DNA from: Opitutales bacterium | GTDB taxonomy: Bacteria; Verrucomicrobiota; Verrucomicrobiia; Opitutales; JAFGAQ01 | Direction of reading: 5' to 3' | DNA: 48,374 nucleotides | Assembly (NCBI GenBank): GCA_022361075.1 | Contig: JAKSBQ010000306.1 | Coordinates: forward strand, 1 to 48,374 | Shown: piece by piece, positions 1 through 7,643 of the stretch | How positions within the stretch are numbered: the stretch's first letter is position 1 | Layout: each line of letters starts with the position of its first letter | Translations under genes and position numbers: made by a program | The notes under the pieces: model-generated | Told to the model about the DNA's origin: nothing | The model's database searches: none | What the model saw: the letters and a program-made list of their open reading frames with translations, nothing else

Positions 1-352
1 CCAGATAAACCGTCTCGATTCCGATGAACAGCAGCGTGTTGCTAAGGTATGCTTTCGCCGAGAAGGCCAATACGTGGATCGACCAAAAGAAAACGTAAAT
101 CACTCCACAAAAGATCAAAGAAGATGATAATCCGTATCGACCTTTTGCGACTACCTGATAGGCGATGGACAAGATGATTCCTTGTATCAAAATCGAAAGG
201 AAGCCGAACACGATGATCGGCTCCTCACGAGAAATGTATCCCAATGAATCGTAGAGCTCTTCAAACCAATGAAGATGCCACAGGAGCGCCATGCCAAACG
301 TGGCAACTATGTAGCCGAGTGATGAGAGAGAAATGGCTGTGATTTTCTTCAT
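1..352 (-). CDS. Uncharacterised multi-pass membrane protein (C-terminus beyond window)
   Basis: Reading the minus strand from the ATG at 352 gives an open frame with no stop to base 1, so the gene is cut by the window edge. The visible ~117 residues start MKKITAISLSSLGYIVAT and contain about three to four hydrophobic segments separated by short polar loops (GYISREEP, VVAKGRYG), as in a small integral inner-membrane protein. It follows the VOC gene with only 9 nt between them, so the two probably form one transcript under the operators at 805-882. I do not recognise the family and assign no function. Confidence 0.6.
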   Translation of the reverse strand, partial: MKKITAISLSSLGYIVATFGMALLWHLHWFEELYDSLGYISREEPIIVFGFLSILIQGIILSIAYQVVAKGRYGLSSSLIFCGVIYVFFWSIHVLAFSAKAYLSNTLLFIGIETVYL

Positions 353-361
353 ACCACACCC

Positions 362-775
362 TTAACAATCTGAACTCTCTTCTGCATACTGGATCGCACT
401 AATAATCGCTCCTTGAGGATCTACAAAACCAAACATCTTACCAACTCCTGGCATGTGCATGACGTCGCATAGTGGTTTACCACCAAGTTCTTCGACCTTC
501 TCCTTAGTTGCTTCGATATCGTCAACCGTTACATAGTTACCCCACATCGCCTTCTCGGCGTCTTCACATGGAGTCTTCATGATGCCTGCGATTTTCACGT
601 CACCCACTTTCATACAAGTGTAGGGTCCGTTAGGAGTTTCCATGGTTTCTATTCCCCAACCAAAAAGGTTGGAATAAAACTCCACGGACTTCTCGGGATC
701 AGTTGATGCGAGTTCGGCCCAAGAGATGGCACCGTGAGTTGCGAATGGATTTTCGATAGATTTTTGTTCTGACAT
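362..775 (-). CDS. VOC-family (glyoxalase/bleomycin-resistance fold) protein
   Basis: 137 residues, one vicinal-oxygen-chelate module. The N-terminal half has the usual pattern of a beta strand (ISWAELAST), a helix (DPEKSVEFYSNLFGW) and then a strand/turn with GPYTCMKVG. The second half (WGNYVTVDDIEATKEKVEELGG) is the repeat of the fold, and it ends in the typical FGFVDPQGAIISAIQY strand. Such proteins bind a metal or small ligand in the cytoplasm, but the substrate is not readable from sequence. The gene is first in a two-gene transcript with the membrane protein downstream. Its upstream region carries two TCAAC-N6-GTTGA palindromes, suggesting repression by a dimeric regulator; the Rrf2 protein encoded at 2188-2625 is a candidate. 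Confidence 0.85.
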   Translation of the reverse strand: MSEQKSIENPFATHGAISWAELASTDPEKSVEFYSNLFGWGIETMETPNGPYTCMKVGDVKIAGIMKTPCEDAEKAMWGNYVTVDDIEATKEKVEELGGKPLCDVMHMPGVGKMFGFVDPQGAIISAIQYAEESSDC

Positions 776-804
776 AATTGTGATGATGTAAGTGATTTAT
801 TTAT

Positions 805-820
805 TCAACCAAAAAGTTGA
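805..820. promoter_or_regulatory. Inverted-repeat operator copy 1 (TCAAC-N6-GTTGA)
   Basis: Perfect 5-bp arms TCAAC (805-809) and GTTGA (816-820) around CAAAAA. It lies 30-45 bp upstream of the VOC start codon and is the promoter-proximal copy of a pair. The 16-bp dyad is compatible with a dimeric winged-helix regulator. Assignment to the neighbouring Rrf2 protein is inference. Confidence 0.6.
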
Positions 821-866
821 TAATATCAAAACATCACACTCCAACAGAATCTGTCAAATCAATTAT

Positions 867-882
867 TCAACTAAAATGTTGA
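867..882. promoter_or_regulatory. Inverted-repeat operator copy 2 (ATTCAAC-N6-GTTGAAT)
   Basis: Same arms and spacing as the copy at 805-820, extended here to perfect 7-bp arms (ATTCAAC at 865-871, GTTGAAT at 878-884) around TAAAAT. The copies start 62 bp apart, about six helical turns. It lies between the VOC start (775) and the stop of the divergently placed operon end (926), so it can only serve the leftward VOC transcript. Confidence 0.6.
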
Positions 883-925
883 ATTTTAAAATTTCCCCCA
901 ATTAACGTCGCTTTTGATTCAAAGC

Positions 926-2176
926 CTAGTAGGCGAAGTCGATCTGTAACCAAAGCTTGTCGCGACTAGCGGCACTGCCAAGATCACCCTTTTCGTAGGA
1001 CGCATATTTAAGCGTCGCGCTGAGGTATTTGCGGATCGGGTAACTCGCTACAAAGTCTATTTCCGAACCTAGATCTGTTCCACCAACATCAGATTCAAAC
1101 ATGTGGTAAATAATCTTGGTGCTGAGGCCTTTCCCAACCTGAAATTTGTGCCCAACGTAAAAGTAGAGATCTTTCAGTCCCGCCGCTGGCGTCGATAGGA
1201 ACACATCCGCGAAACCGTTGAACTTGTGCAAAGTCGCGAGTGGACTACTCACCGCCTGCTTGCCATCGTCTGATCCGAGCATTTCCCAACCTGCTCCAAA
1301 AACGGAAGGTCCTCTGAGAATGGAATAATCCAGAGCAACGTACCATGCGTCGTAGTCCACAGGATTGTTCCCGTAATCGGATTGTCGGGCTATCGAAACA
1401 CTGTAAGCGTTACCGTAGTAGCCGTCCTCAAGCATGAACTTGCCCGAGAAACGTGCTCCAAAAGTATTGGAAGAAAGAGCCTGAGCGTTGTCGAGTTCTA
1501 CCAGATATCCGAAAAGAGCCAGATTGCCAGCCGAAGTCCCAACGTTCACGTTCAGAAGGTGCGACTGAGAATTAAACACTCCTGTCGGTCCTCCCCCATT
1601 TTCTCCTTTGTCACCAAAGATCCGATTGACCCGATCGACGTATGCATAGCTCGCTTTTACTTTCTCAGACACTTTCTGTGAGAGGAAAACTGAATCCATC
1701 GTCTGGATATTCTGTCGCCAACCCACGTGACCTACCCAACGATGATCGTCAAAAGTGAGAAGCTGACGGCCCACCTTTGCTGACGTACTGTCATTATTGA
1801 ATGCAACCCAGAGTCGATTGAGCTCTGCTTCTTCAGGATCCGCGATAATTGGAAATTGAAGCGTGTCAGGATTGCGGCCAGCTCCGTTGTAATCGTCTAT
1901 AATCGCCTGTATAAATTCTCCCTCCGCTAAAAACGAAAGGCCTTCCCCAGCTTTGAGTTGATAACCCAGTCTCGTACGAACGGTTAGCGCATCCGCCTCC
2001 TCAGCGATACCGTCCTGTTCGACAGTCTCGTATCTTAAACGAGCATTCAGAATCACCTTCCCGTTTCCTCCTTCAATTGGGTCGAAAAACTCGACGATTG
2101 GATCTGATTCATTCTGAGCAAAAAGCAATACTGGCGTTAGAACCAGCAAAAGTAGGGAAGTTGTTTTTGTTTTCAT
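926..2176 (-). CDS. Alginate-export-type outer-membrane beta-barrel channel
   Basis: 416 residues with a signal peptide (MKTKTTSLLLLVLTPVLLFAQ). The mature protein is built of alternating amphipathic strands and ends in an aromatic residue (LWLQIDFAY), as outer-membrane barrels do. The segment LNARLRYETVEQDG, followed by ADALTVRTRLGYQLKAG and KVGRQLLTFDDHRWVG, is the pattern of the alginate-export (AlgE-like) porin family, which in many bacteria serves as a general substrate channel. It starts 11 bp after the Rrf2 gene and is the last gene of the multiheme cytochrome operon. A role in letting the small substrate or product of the octaheme enzyme cross the outer membrane is plausible but inferred only from position. 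Confidence 0.75.
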   Translation of the reverse strand: MKTKTTSLLLLVLTPVLLFAQNESDPIVEFFDPIEGGNGKVILNARLRYETVEQDGIAEEADALTVRTRLGYQLKAGEGLSFLAEGEFIQAIIDDYNGAGRNPDTLQFPIIADPEEAELNRLWVAFNNDSTSAKVGRQLLTFDDHRWVGHVGWRQNIQTMDSVFLSQKVSEKVKASYAYVDRVNRIFGDKGENGGGPTGVFNSQSHLLNVNVGTSAGNLALFGYLVELDNAQALSSNTFGARFSGKFMLEDGYYGNAYSVSIARQSDYGNNPVDYDAWYVALDYSILRGPSVFGAGWEMLGSDDGKQAVSSPLATLHKFNGFADVFLSTPAAGLKDLYFYVGHKFQVGKGLSTKIIYHMFESDVGGTDLGSEIDFVASYPIRKYLSATLKYASYEKGDLGSAASRDKLWLQIDFAY

Positions 2177-2187
2177 AGTCTCTTCGG

Positions 2188-2625
2188 TTAATGGGGTATA
2201 CGACAGTAGGCTTTAGGTTGCCTGGTGAATAGCTCAAGAGTCGTTCGTGTTAAAAATTCAATGGTTTGTTCCCTTAATTTCACCATGTCCTCATGAAGGG
2301 GACAGATCGGACCATCCCCACACCACTCCGGACCGAAAGGGCACGAAACTTTATCATCCAGGCGCTCAAAAAGAGTAACAATATCGATCAGTCTGATCTC
2401 AGTAGGTTCTTTAGCGAGGGTGTAACCTCCGTTAGGGCCAGGAGTCCCTTTCACGAGTTTTCCTGTGGATAGGATCGTCAGGATCTTCGCAACCAATGGT
2501 TTAGGAATTTCTCTGTTTTTTGAAATCTCTTTAGAACCTGCCTTCGGCTGCTCAGTTTCATGTATTTCGGCGAGATAACTAATCGCCGATATCGCATTCG
2601 ATGCCGTTTTTCCGTAACAAATCAT
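2188..2625 (-). CDS. Rrf2-family transcriptional regulator with Fe-S cysteines
   Basis: About 145 residues from the ATG at 2625 (MICYGKTASNAISAISYLAE, the standard Rrf2 N-terminus). An in-frame TTG at 2637 would add four residues and is less likely. It contains the winged-helix segment with the wing motif GPNGGYTLAK and then three cysteines in SCPFGPEWCGDGPICPLHE, which matches the cluster-binding loop of NsrR/IscR-type proteins. Known members sense nitric oxide, redox state or Fe-S status through a [2Fe-2S] or [4Fe-4S] cluster. It sits inside the cytochrome operon between the small unknown protein and the porin, so it probably controls this operon in response to NO or nitrogen oxides. Which DNA site it reads is unknown; candidates are the dyads at 805-882 and 7525-7550. 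Confidence 0.88.
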   Translation of the reverse strand: MICYGKTASNAISAISYLAEIHETEQPKAGSKEISKNREIPKPLVAKILTILSTGKLVKGTPGPNGGYTLAKEPTEIRLIDIVTLFERLDDKVSCPFGPEWCGDGPICPLHEDMVKLREQTIEFLTRTTLELFTRQPKAYCRIPH

Positions 2626-2673
2626 GCATTTATCCAAGCCATTTCGAAGAATTAATGAAGTCTTTTTCTTTAT

Positions 2674-3162
2674 TTATGCCACTTGTAACTGAAGCCTCTC
2701 TGCGATCGACAATATTCCGCTCACATATTCATCAAGCGGAATGCCTGTCACTGCCGATCCGAATAAAGCACAGTGCCTGTCTTCAATGACCTCGCCATAG
2801 TTGATCACGGGTATCATGTAAGAAGCCGCCATCAGAGTTGCCTGAGGGTCGTCTCTTAAGCTTTCGTGAAGGTAGATCACATAACCCTGCTGGTCAGCGC
2901 TCGATTGCCATACAGGCTGAGCGAACTGGTGAGGAGCTAGTCGGTTCGAGTCGAATGCTATCGTAGTAGGGTAACGAACGCAGTCTTCATCTAACAAAAA
3001 CAATTCCAATTTTTGAAAACTGAGTTCACCGTGTAACTTGAGGCAGCTCTCGGCCAGATTGTGGATGTGTTGCTGTAGCTGCAACGTGGCTTCCCGTGCA
3101 AGATCTTCCTGATTCAGATCTTGCACGTCGCCACAACTATGCTGTCCACAACCGCAACTCAC
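2674..3162 (-). CDS. Small Cys-rich protein of unknown function in the octaheme operon
   Basis: 162 residues, no signal peptide and no membrane segment, so probably cytoplasmic. The N-terminus is a compact possible metal site: MSCGCGQHSCGD, with three Cys and a His in the first ten residues. A helix (LAREATLQLQQHIHNLAESC) and a mixed alpha/beta body with GYVIYLHESLRDDPQATLMAAS and NYGEVIEDRHCALFGSAVTGI follow. I do not recognise the family. The gene begins 12 nt after the octaheme cytochrome and 48 nt before the regulator, so it is co-transcribed. Possible jobs are maturation or metal delivery for the enzyme, or sensing; none is shown by the sequence. Confidence 0.75.
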   Translation of the reverse strand: MSCGCGQHSCGDVQDLNQEDLAREATLQLQQHIHNLAESCLKLHGELSFQKLELFLLDEDCVRYPTTIAFDSNRLAPHQFAQPVWQSSADQQGYVIYLHESLRDDPQATLMAASYMIPVINYGEVIEDRHCALFGSAVTGIPLDEYVSGILSIAERLQLQVA

Positions 3163-3174
3163 GATGGCATTCCT

Positions 3175-4605
3175 TTATTTGTAGCGACTTTGAAACTCGG
3201 TTCGAGCCGCATCACGCTTCGCTTTTTCCTCAGCAGGCATCTTATTCAGAAACCAGCGATGATTGTCGTCGTTCAGAGTGTCATGAAGCATTTGGTCGAG
3301 CTTTTCAGCAGCCGCTTTTTTTTCAGGATTGTCCGAATGTAAATACTTCTCTGCTAATTCTTCTAACTCCGGGATGAACTCAGTGTAGAAGTTTCGAGCG
3401 ATCTCATAGGTTCCATGCCAGTGAGTGTAGTCTGGACCCATCATAGATGCTCCGTGACGCGCACGCCGACCTTCATGGTGCCAAATCTCGAACCAGACAA
3501 AGTCGATGTTGTTGCTGAACTTGGGCTTACGGAGAAGTGGTTGCGCAGCTTCGTAAAGGGCCTTTCCGGGAATCGCAAATTTCTCGTGATAGAGATCGAT
3601 CAAGCCGTCATACTGAACGTAGAATCCTTCTACAAAATTGGATTCGTGACAGTTGAGACATACATTCTTCATGTTTGCACGACGCACAGTCCACGGGATG
3701 TCTTTTCCGGGTAGCCCCATCTTCGCATCGGATACCTCCGGGCGTACCGAAATTGCCGGACGGTTGTTCCAGGAAATGCGAAGCCCGATGTCGTGAGAAA
3801 CGGGTTGGTCCTTTGTCGCGCTCATGTGGCAAGTCGCGCAGGTTGGAGCAGCGTCGTAATCTTCACCCACAATCCACTTTTCACTGTCCAGTGCCATTTC
3901 GTCGATGTTTGCCCTGAACGCTACGCCGTGCTTGGACTCTTCATAGATTTCTTTTTGAGGATGATCGGGACCCATGTGGCATTTTCCACAATTGTCCGGC
4001 ATACGAGCAGTTCTCGCCGAGAATTCGTGCCTGGAATGACAAGCCGCACAAGAACCTTCCGAGCCATCAGGATTAATTCGCCCAATGCCCGTGTTGGGCC
4101 ATGTTGCCGGATCCAGAGAACCGTCTTTTAAAACTTTCACCTGACTGCCATGACACTGCCAGCAGCCATTCACAGCCGCAGCTGAGACGCCATGCGGAAA
4201 GCCCTCAGTAACAAGGCCATTGTTACCTTCTACAACTTCAGCCAAAATGTTATCTAAAGAGCCCAGGATTCGACCCGCTTTCGCGTGATGCGAATGGCTA
4301 AACTCCTCCACTTCCTTTATGTGGCAACGCGCGCAGTCTTTTGGAGAAACGATCACTGAGATAAACTCTCCGTTGTGCTCAAATGCGTCTACATCTGTCT
4401 CTGCAGCCGCGTGACATTCGTAACAACCCACGTTCGCTCGAAAGTGGTCGCTCTCACCCCACTGCTCGTAAATCGAGCGGTTGGTTTCTTTGTGACACTC
4501 CACACAGCTTCTGGACTTATCCGATAGCTCTGGGAGTGTGTAGGCATGTACTGCTATTGGGATCAAGCAGATGCCCGCAATTAGGGATCTAATACTCGTC
4601 TTCAT
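3175..4605 (-). CDS. HAO-like octaheme cytochrome c (hydroxylamine/nitrite-converting family)
   Basis: 476 residues with a Sec signal peptide (about residues 1-21), so periplasmic. There are eight CXXCH haem sites, with the first Cys at residues 34, 61, 91, 148, 186, 206, 256 and 316. The segments CHMGPDHPQKEIYEESKHG, the MKNVCLNCH of haem 8 and the C-terminal HHEGRRARHGASMMGPDYTHWHG are hallmarks of the hydroxylamine oxidoreductase family. By position the fourth haem (148-152) would be the catalytic one. Members either oxidise hydroxylamine/hydrazine or, when the cross-linking tyrosine is absent, reduce nitrite or hydroxylamine. Tyr393 and Tyr400 lie in the region that decides this, but only an alignment can tell. 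With an NrfC/NrfD module just upstream (4-nt ATGA overlap), a reductive role fed by quinol is the more likely reading. Confidence 0.9.
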   Translation of the reverse strand: MKTSIRSLIAGICLIPIAVHAYTLPELSDKSRSCVECHKETNRSIYEQWGESDHFRANVGCYECHAAAETDVDAFEHNGEFISVIVSPKDCARCHIKEVEEFSHSHHAKAGRILGSLDNILAEVVEGNNGLVTEGFPHGVSAAAVNGCWQCHGSQVKVLKDGSLDPATWPNTGIGRINPDGSEGSCAACHSRHEFSARTARMPDNCGKCHMGPDHPQKEIYEESKHGVAFRANIDEMALDSEKWIVGEDYDAAPTCATCHMSATKDQPVSHDIGLRISWNNRPAISVRPEVSDAKMGLPGKDIPWTVRRANMKNVCLNCHESNFVEGFYVQYDGLIDLYHEKFAIPGKALYEAAQPLLRKPKFSNNIDFVWFEIWHHEGRRARHGASMMGPDYTHWHGTYEIARNFYTEFIPELEELAEKYLHSDNPEKKAAAEKLDQMLHDTLNDDNHRWFLNKMPAEEKAKRDAARTEFQSRYK

Positions 4606-5837
4606 GAATCGTTTTTGTTAGAAATTGCTGCTTCGGAATTCTCCCGCAGGGACCCGTCCAAAATCGGAATCGCTACGTGTAACATCCACGAAAACATCAG
4701 CGCGCCGAAAGCCCAGATACCGAGGCAGATGAGTGTCTCGTTGAAGGACGGAAGGTACTCCACGATCTGGCCGAGAGGAGTTGGGACGAAACCCGGGATG
4801 ATGAGGCCCATGCCTTTTTCAATCCATATCCCGAGGAAAACTGCAACACAGGCAATGTTGAGGTAGGTGAGTCTGCTGCTCAAAGGTGAGATCAGAATAC
4901 ACAACCCCGCCAGATTCAGTGAGATCGCACTCCAGATCCAAGGAACCAAGGTGTCATGCCCATGTAATCCAAAATACAAATAATTAGCAGACGCCAAATG
5001 AACAGTCTCTGTGTAAAACTCTGCAAAAAGCTCACAGATCAGTAGAAAAACATTGATCAGCATCGCGACTGTCATGATCTGCTTGAGGGTTTTGATCGGA
5101 TCGTCACCGATCCAGTATTTCGTGGTGCTTCGGATGATCTGAAACGCCAAAATAATCAGAGCGGGTCCTGCAGTGAACGCAGATGCCAGGAATCTCGGAG
5201 CCACGATCGGGTGGTTCCAGTATGGACGCCCCGCCAGCCCCACATATAAAAACGCCGTCACAGTATGGATGCTGATCGCCCACGCAATCGCCACAAAAAC
5301 AAAAGGGATGTAGAAAGCCCATGTCGGCTTTCGGTTCCGATAGTGGCAATAGAGCAGATACCCGCAAATGTGCATGTTGAGCAGAAGGTAGCCGTTCAGC
5401 ACTATCACGTCCCACGAGAGGATGGAACCTGGGAAGTTAAGCTTCCCAAACGGGGGAATCAGATGGAGGAAGCGGTCGGGTCTGCCCAAATCAACAGTCA
5501 CAAAAAGCAGGCACATCGTGATCACCGCGATTGCGAGGAGTTCTCCAAAAAGCACTACCTTGTGCATATGAGACTGTTTGTAGATGTAAGCAGGAATCAC
5601 CAACATTACCGCCGCAGCCGCTACTCCTACCAAAAAGGTGAAATTTGCGATATAGGCTCCCCATGACACCTGATTGGTCATCCCGGTGGTCTGTAGCCCA
5701 TTCACAAACTGATTCGAAAACGCATACAATCCAACGAGAGATAAAACTGACAACGCGCCCATCCACAGGTAGAATTTCCGGCCTCCCTGGAAAGAGAGTC
5801 GAAAAACGCGAAATAAGAATATCAGGTAGGTTTTCAT
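4602..5837 (-). CDS. NrfD/PsrC-type quinol-interacting membrane subunit
   Basis: 411 residues, almost entirely hydrophobic, with about ten predicted transmembrane helices. The first follows the charged RLSFQGGRKFYLWMG. TM3 ends in the family motif VDLGRPDR, and later loops carry GRPYWNHPIVAPRFL and the FTAGPAL segment. Proteins of this family exchange electrons between the menaquinol pool and a partner ferredoxin subunit. The upstream gene encodes just such a ferredoxin (13-nt gap) and the downstream octaheme gene overlaps by 4 nt. The set is therefore an NrfCD-like quinol dehydrogenase paired with a non-NrfA terminal enzyme. Electron direction is inferred from operon partners. Confidence 0.9.
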   Translation of the reverse strand: MKTYLIFLFRVFRLSFQGGRKFYLWMGALSVLSLVGLYAFSNQFVNGLQTTGMTNQVSWGAYIANFTFLVGVAAAAVMLVIPAYIYKQSHMHKVVLFGELLAIAVITMCLLFVTVDLGRPDRFLHLIPPFGKLNFPGSILSWDVIVLNGYLLLNMHICGYLLYCHYRNRKPTWAFYIPFVFVAIAWAISIHTVTAFLYVGLAGRPYWNHPIVAPRFLASAFTAGPALIILAFQIIRSTTKYWIGDDPIKTLKQIMTVAMLINVFLLICELFAEFYTETVHLASANYLYFGLHGHDTLVPWIWSAISLNLAGLCILISPLSSRLTYLNIACVAVFLGIWIEKGMGLIIPGFVPTPLGQIVEYLPSFNETLICLGIWAFGALMFSWMLHVAIPILDGSLRENSEAAISNKNDS

Positions 5838-5850
5838 AGCATGACCTGCG

Positions 5851-6822
5851 TTAATCGAAGAAATAGTAGAATCTCGGTTTCGTTCCTAAATCCTCCTTGA
5901 GCACGTAGACTCTCTTGTTCTGCAAGATGTAGTTAATCTCACTCTCGGGATCTAAGATATTGCCAAAAACTCTCGCTCCGGTTGGGCAGACTTCCATACA
6001 TGCTGGAAATCGGCCATCGCGGGTTCGCTGCAGACAAAAGGTGCATTTCTCAACCACCCCTTGTGGGCGAACACGATTAGACAGATAAGTCTGGTTCGGG
6101 TTAATCGACTTCGCCGGAACCGTGGGTTTTTTAAAGTTAAAGCGACGAGCATCATAAGGACACGCTGCCATGCAGTAGCGACAGCCGATGCACCAGTTAT
6201 AATCCACCACAACCACTCCGTCCTGTTCCTGCCAGGTCGCCTGAACCGGACAGGCCTTTACACAGGGAGCATTGTCACACTGATGACACTGAACCGGCAT
6301 GTAATATTTGTCCTTCTGAGGGACCTCGGCTGCTTCGTAGTAATGGTCAGACTTCTCAAGGTTAATGGAGCCCTTATCTAGCTCCAGCACACGAATGTAG
6401 GACATATTGATATCGTCCTCGTGCTCGCGCGATTGATTGTTCTCAGCGAGACACGCATGAGCGCATTTTCGACAACCTATACATTTCGATAGACTAAGCG
6501 CATAGGCAAAGCCTACTCCGTTCTGTGGTTTGAGATCGCGGATGGAAACATCTGCTCCATATCGGGTTTTAGTATCCCCTGTCAGTTGATCAAGGATGCG
6601 TGAGAGGTCATCTTCTCCGAGCTCTTTGTAATGCCTTTGAAGCAATTCATCGATCGTGATGTCACCTTTCTCCAAATCGAGGAGCGGTTTAAGCGCAGCC
6701 GCGAATCCCATCATTCCCAACGCACCAACGCCCGCTCCCTTTAAGAAGGAACGACGAGTCAACGGCTTGAGAGTTTCCTCAATCGTTTTGGATGATGCTG
6801 TATCGTTCTCGTGCTGACTCAC
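5851..6822 (-). CDS. Tat-exported 4x[4Fe-4S] ferredoxin (NrfC/DmsB-like)
   Basis: I place the start at GTG 6822, because GAGGA stands 8-9 nt upstream and the longer frame to 6909 would overlap the preceding gene by over 70 bp. That gives 323 residues. A twin-arginine motif (TRRSFLKGAG, arginines near residues 23-24) precedes a hydrophobic stretch, so the protein is exported folded or anchored. Four cysteine groups bind [4Fe-4S] clusters: CIGCRKCAHAC; CHQCDNAPCVKACP; CIGCRYCMAACP; and CTFCLQRTRDGRFPACMEVCP. It should relay electrons between the NrfD subunit and the periplasmic cytochromes. The gene lies 13 nt downstream of the tetraheme cytochrome. Confidence 0.92.
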   Translation of the reverse strand: MSQHENDTASSKTIEETLKPLTRRSFLKGAGVGALGMMGFAAALKPLLDLEKGDITIDELLQRHYKELGEDDLSRILDQLTGDTKTRYGADVSIRDLKPQNGVGFAYALSLSKCIGCRKCAHACLAENNQSREHEDDINMSYIRVLELDKGSINLEKSDHYYEAAEVPQKDKYYMPVQCHQCDNAPCVKACPVQATWQEQDGVVVVDYNWCIGCRYCMAACPYDARRFNFKKPTVPAKSINPNQTYLSNRVRPQGVVEKCTFCLQRTRDGRFPACMEVCPTGARVFGNILDPESEINYILQNKRVYVLKEDLGTKPRFYYFFD

Positions 6823-6835
6823 TTTCTTTTCCTCG

Positions 6836-7429
6836 TTAGTGATGGTAGTGATCTGAGGCCGAATGATCCGGTTGACCCGCAGCCCGCGCAGGGTAGGTCG
6901 GTGCCGCAAGTGGTTTCATCGGTTTAAAGGCGGGCGAATGCGGGTCATGGCATTGCGAACAGGAAAGTCTCGTGTGATCTCCCGCTGATTGCTCCCAATA
7001 TCCGTTTTTGCGCCCGTGCACTCCGGCTTCCCAGTCCTGGTGAACGGTTCCGTGACATTTTGCACAGAGCGCCACGGTGTTGGTGGCCTTAATCTCCGAA
7101 CCATCGTAATCGACGTATGCGTTGCGATTCTCGGAATGATGACAATTCAAACAAAACCGATTGTTCCCATGGTCCAACCTGATGTGAAAGTGCTCCGCGA
7201 GGGCGTGGTCCCGGGTCCACTTGGACTCCAGGCTTCGATGACATTCCATACAGTCGTAATCCCAGCCAACCCGATCCAGAGTAAGTTCCGGATTTCCTCT
7301 GGGGGGAGTCGTGTCGAGTTTGTTAACGGACTCACCCGACGACTTCTCACCTGTTTCTTCAGCAGCCCAAATGGTGAACACAGAGGCAACACCCATCACC
7401 AAAACGAAGGTCAACACCAACGATTTCAC
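6836..7429 (-). CDS. Tetraheme c-type cytochrome, first gene of the respiratory operon
   Basis: The preferred start is GTG 7429, which has AAGGA about 6 nt upstream; an ATG at 7456 in frame lacks a ribosome site. The product is about 197 residues with a signal anchor (VKSLVLTFVLVMGVASVFTIWAA). It has four CXXCH sites with first Cys near residues 60, 93, 122 and 157, and extra histidines for axial ligation (HFHIRLDHGN, CHHSEN). The tail is His/Pro rich (DHSASDHYHH). As an electron carrier it could link the ferredoxin/NrfD module to the octaheme enzyme, as NrfB does in some nitrite-reducing systems, although it is not clearly homologous to NrfB. The dyad at 7525-7550 lies in its promoter region. 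Confidence 0.85.
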   Translation of the reverse strand: MKSLVLTFVLVMGVASVFTIWAAEETGEKSSGESVNKLDTTPPRGNPELTLDRVGWDYDCMECHRSLESKWTRDHALAEHFHIRLDHGNNRFCLNCHHSENRNAYVDYDGSEIKATNTVALCAKCHGTVHQDWEAGVHGRKNGYWEQSAGDHTRLSCSQCHDPHSPAFKPMKPLAAPTYPARAAGQPDHSASDHYHH

Positions 7430-7524
7430 TTTAAATCCTTTTTCGGACGAGTGCATGTGTCAGGGAATTGGGGTAGTTAACAACACGTGTAGTTCTAGTA
7501 GGAATAATCGACTGTGTAAATACT

Positions 7525-7550
7525 AATTAAAGAATTTTTCTTCTTTAATT
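7525..7550. promoter_or_regulatory. Perfect 10-bp inverted repeat upstream of the respiratory operon
   Basis: Arms AATTAAAGAA (7525-7534) and TTCTTTAATT (7541-7550) are exact reverse complements separated by TTTTTC. The dyad is about 96-121 bp upstream of the GTG start of the tetraheme cytochrome and 94 bp before the cupin start on the other strand, so it could control either or both divergent genes. The 6-bp spacer equals that of the TCAAC dyads, but the half-sites differ. There is no clear T-run that would make it a terminator for an adjacent gene. Confidence 0.55.
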
Positions 7551-7643
7551 CTGCATTTCAGACACATTCACATTTAATCTAGGATTTTCGCTGTTTTTTA
7601 ATAATCATTTGAGCCCTTAAAAAACAGGGGTATGCTGAGGCTC

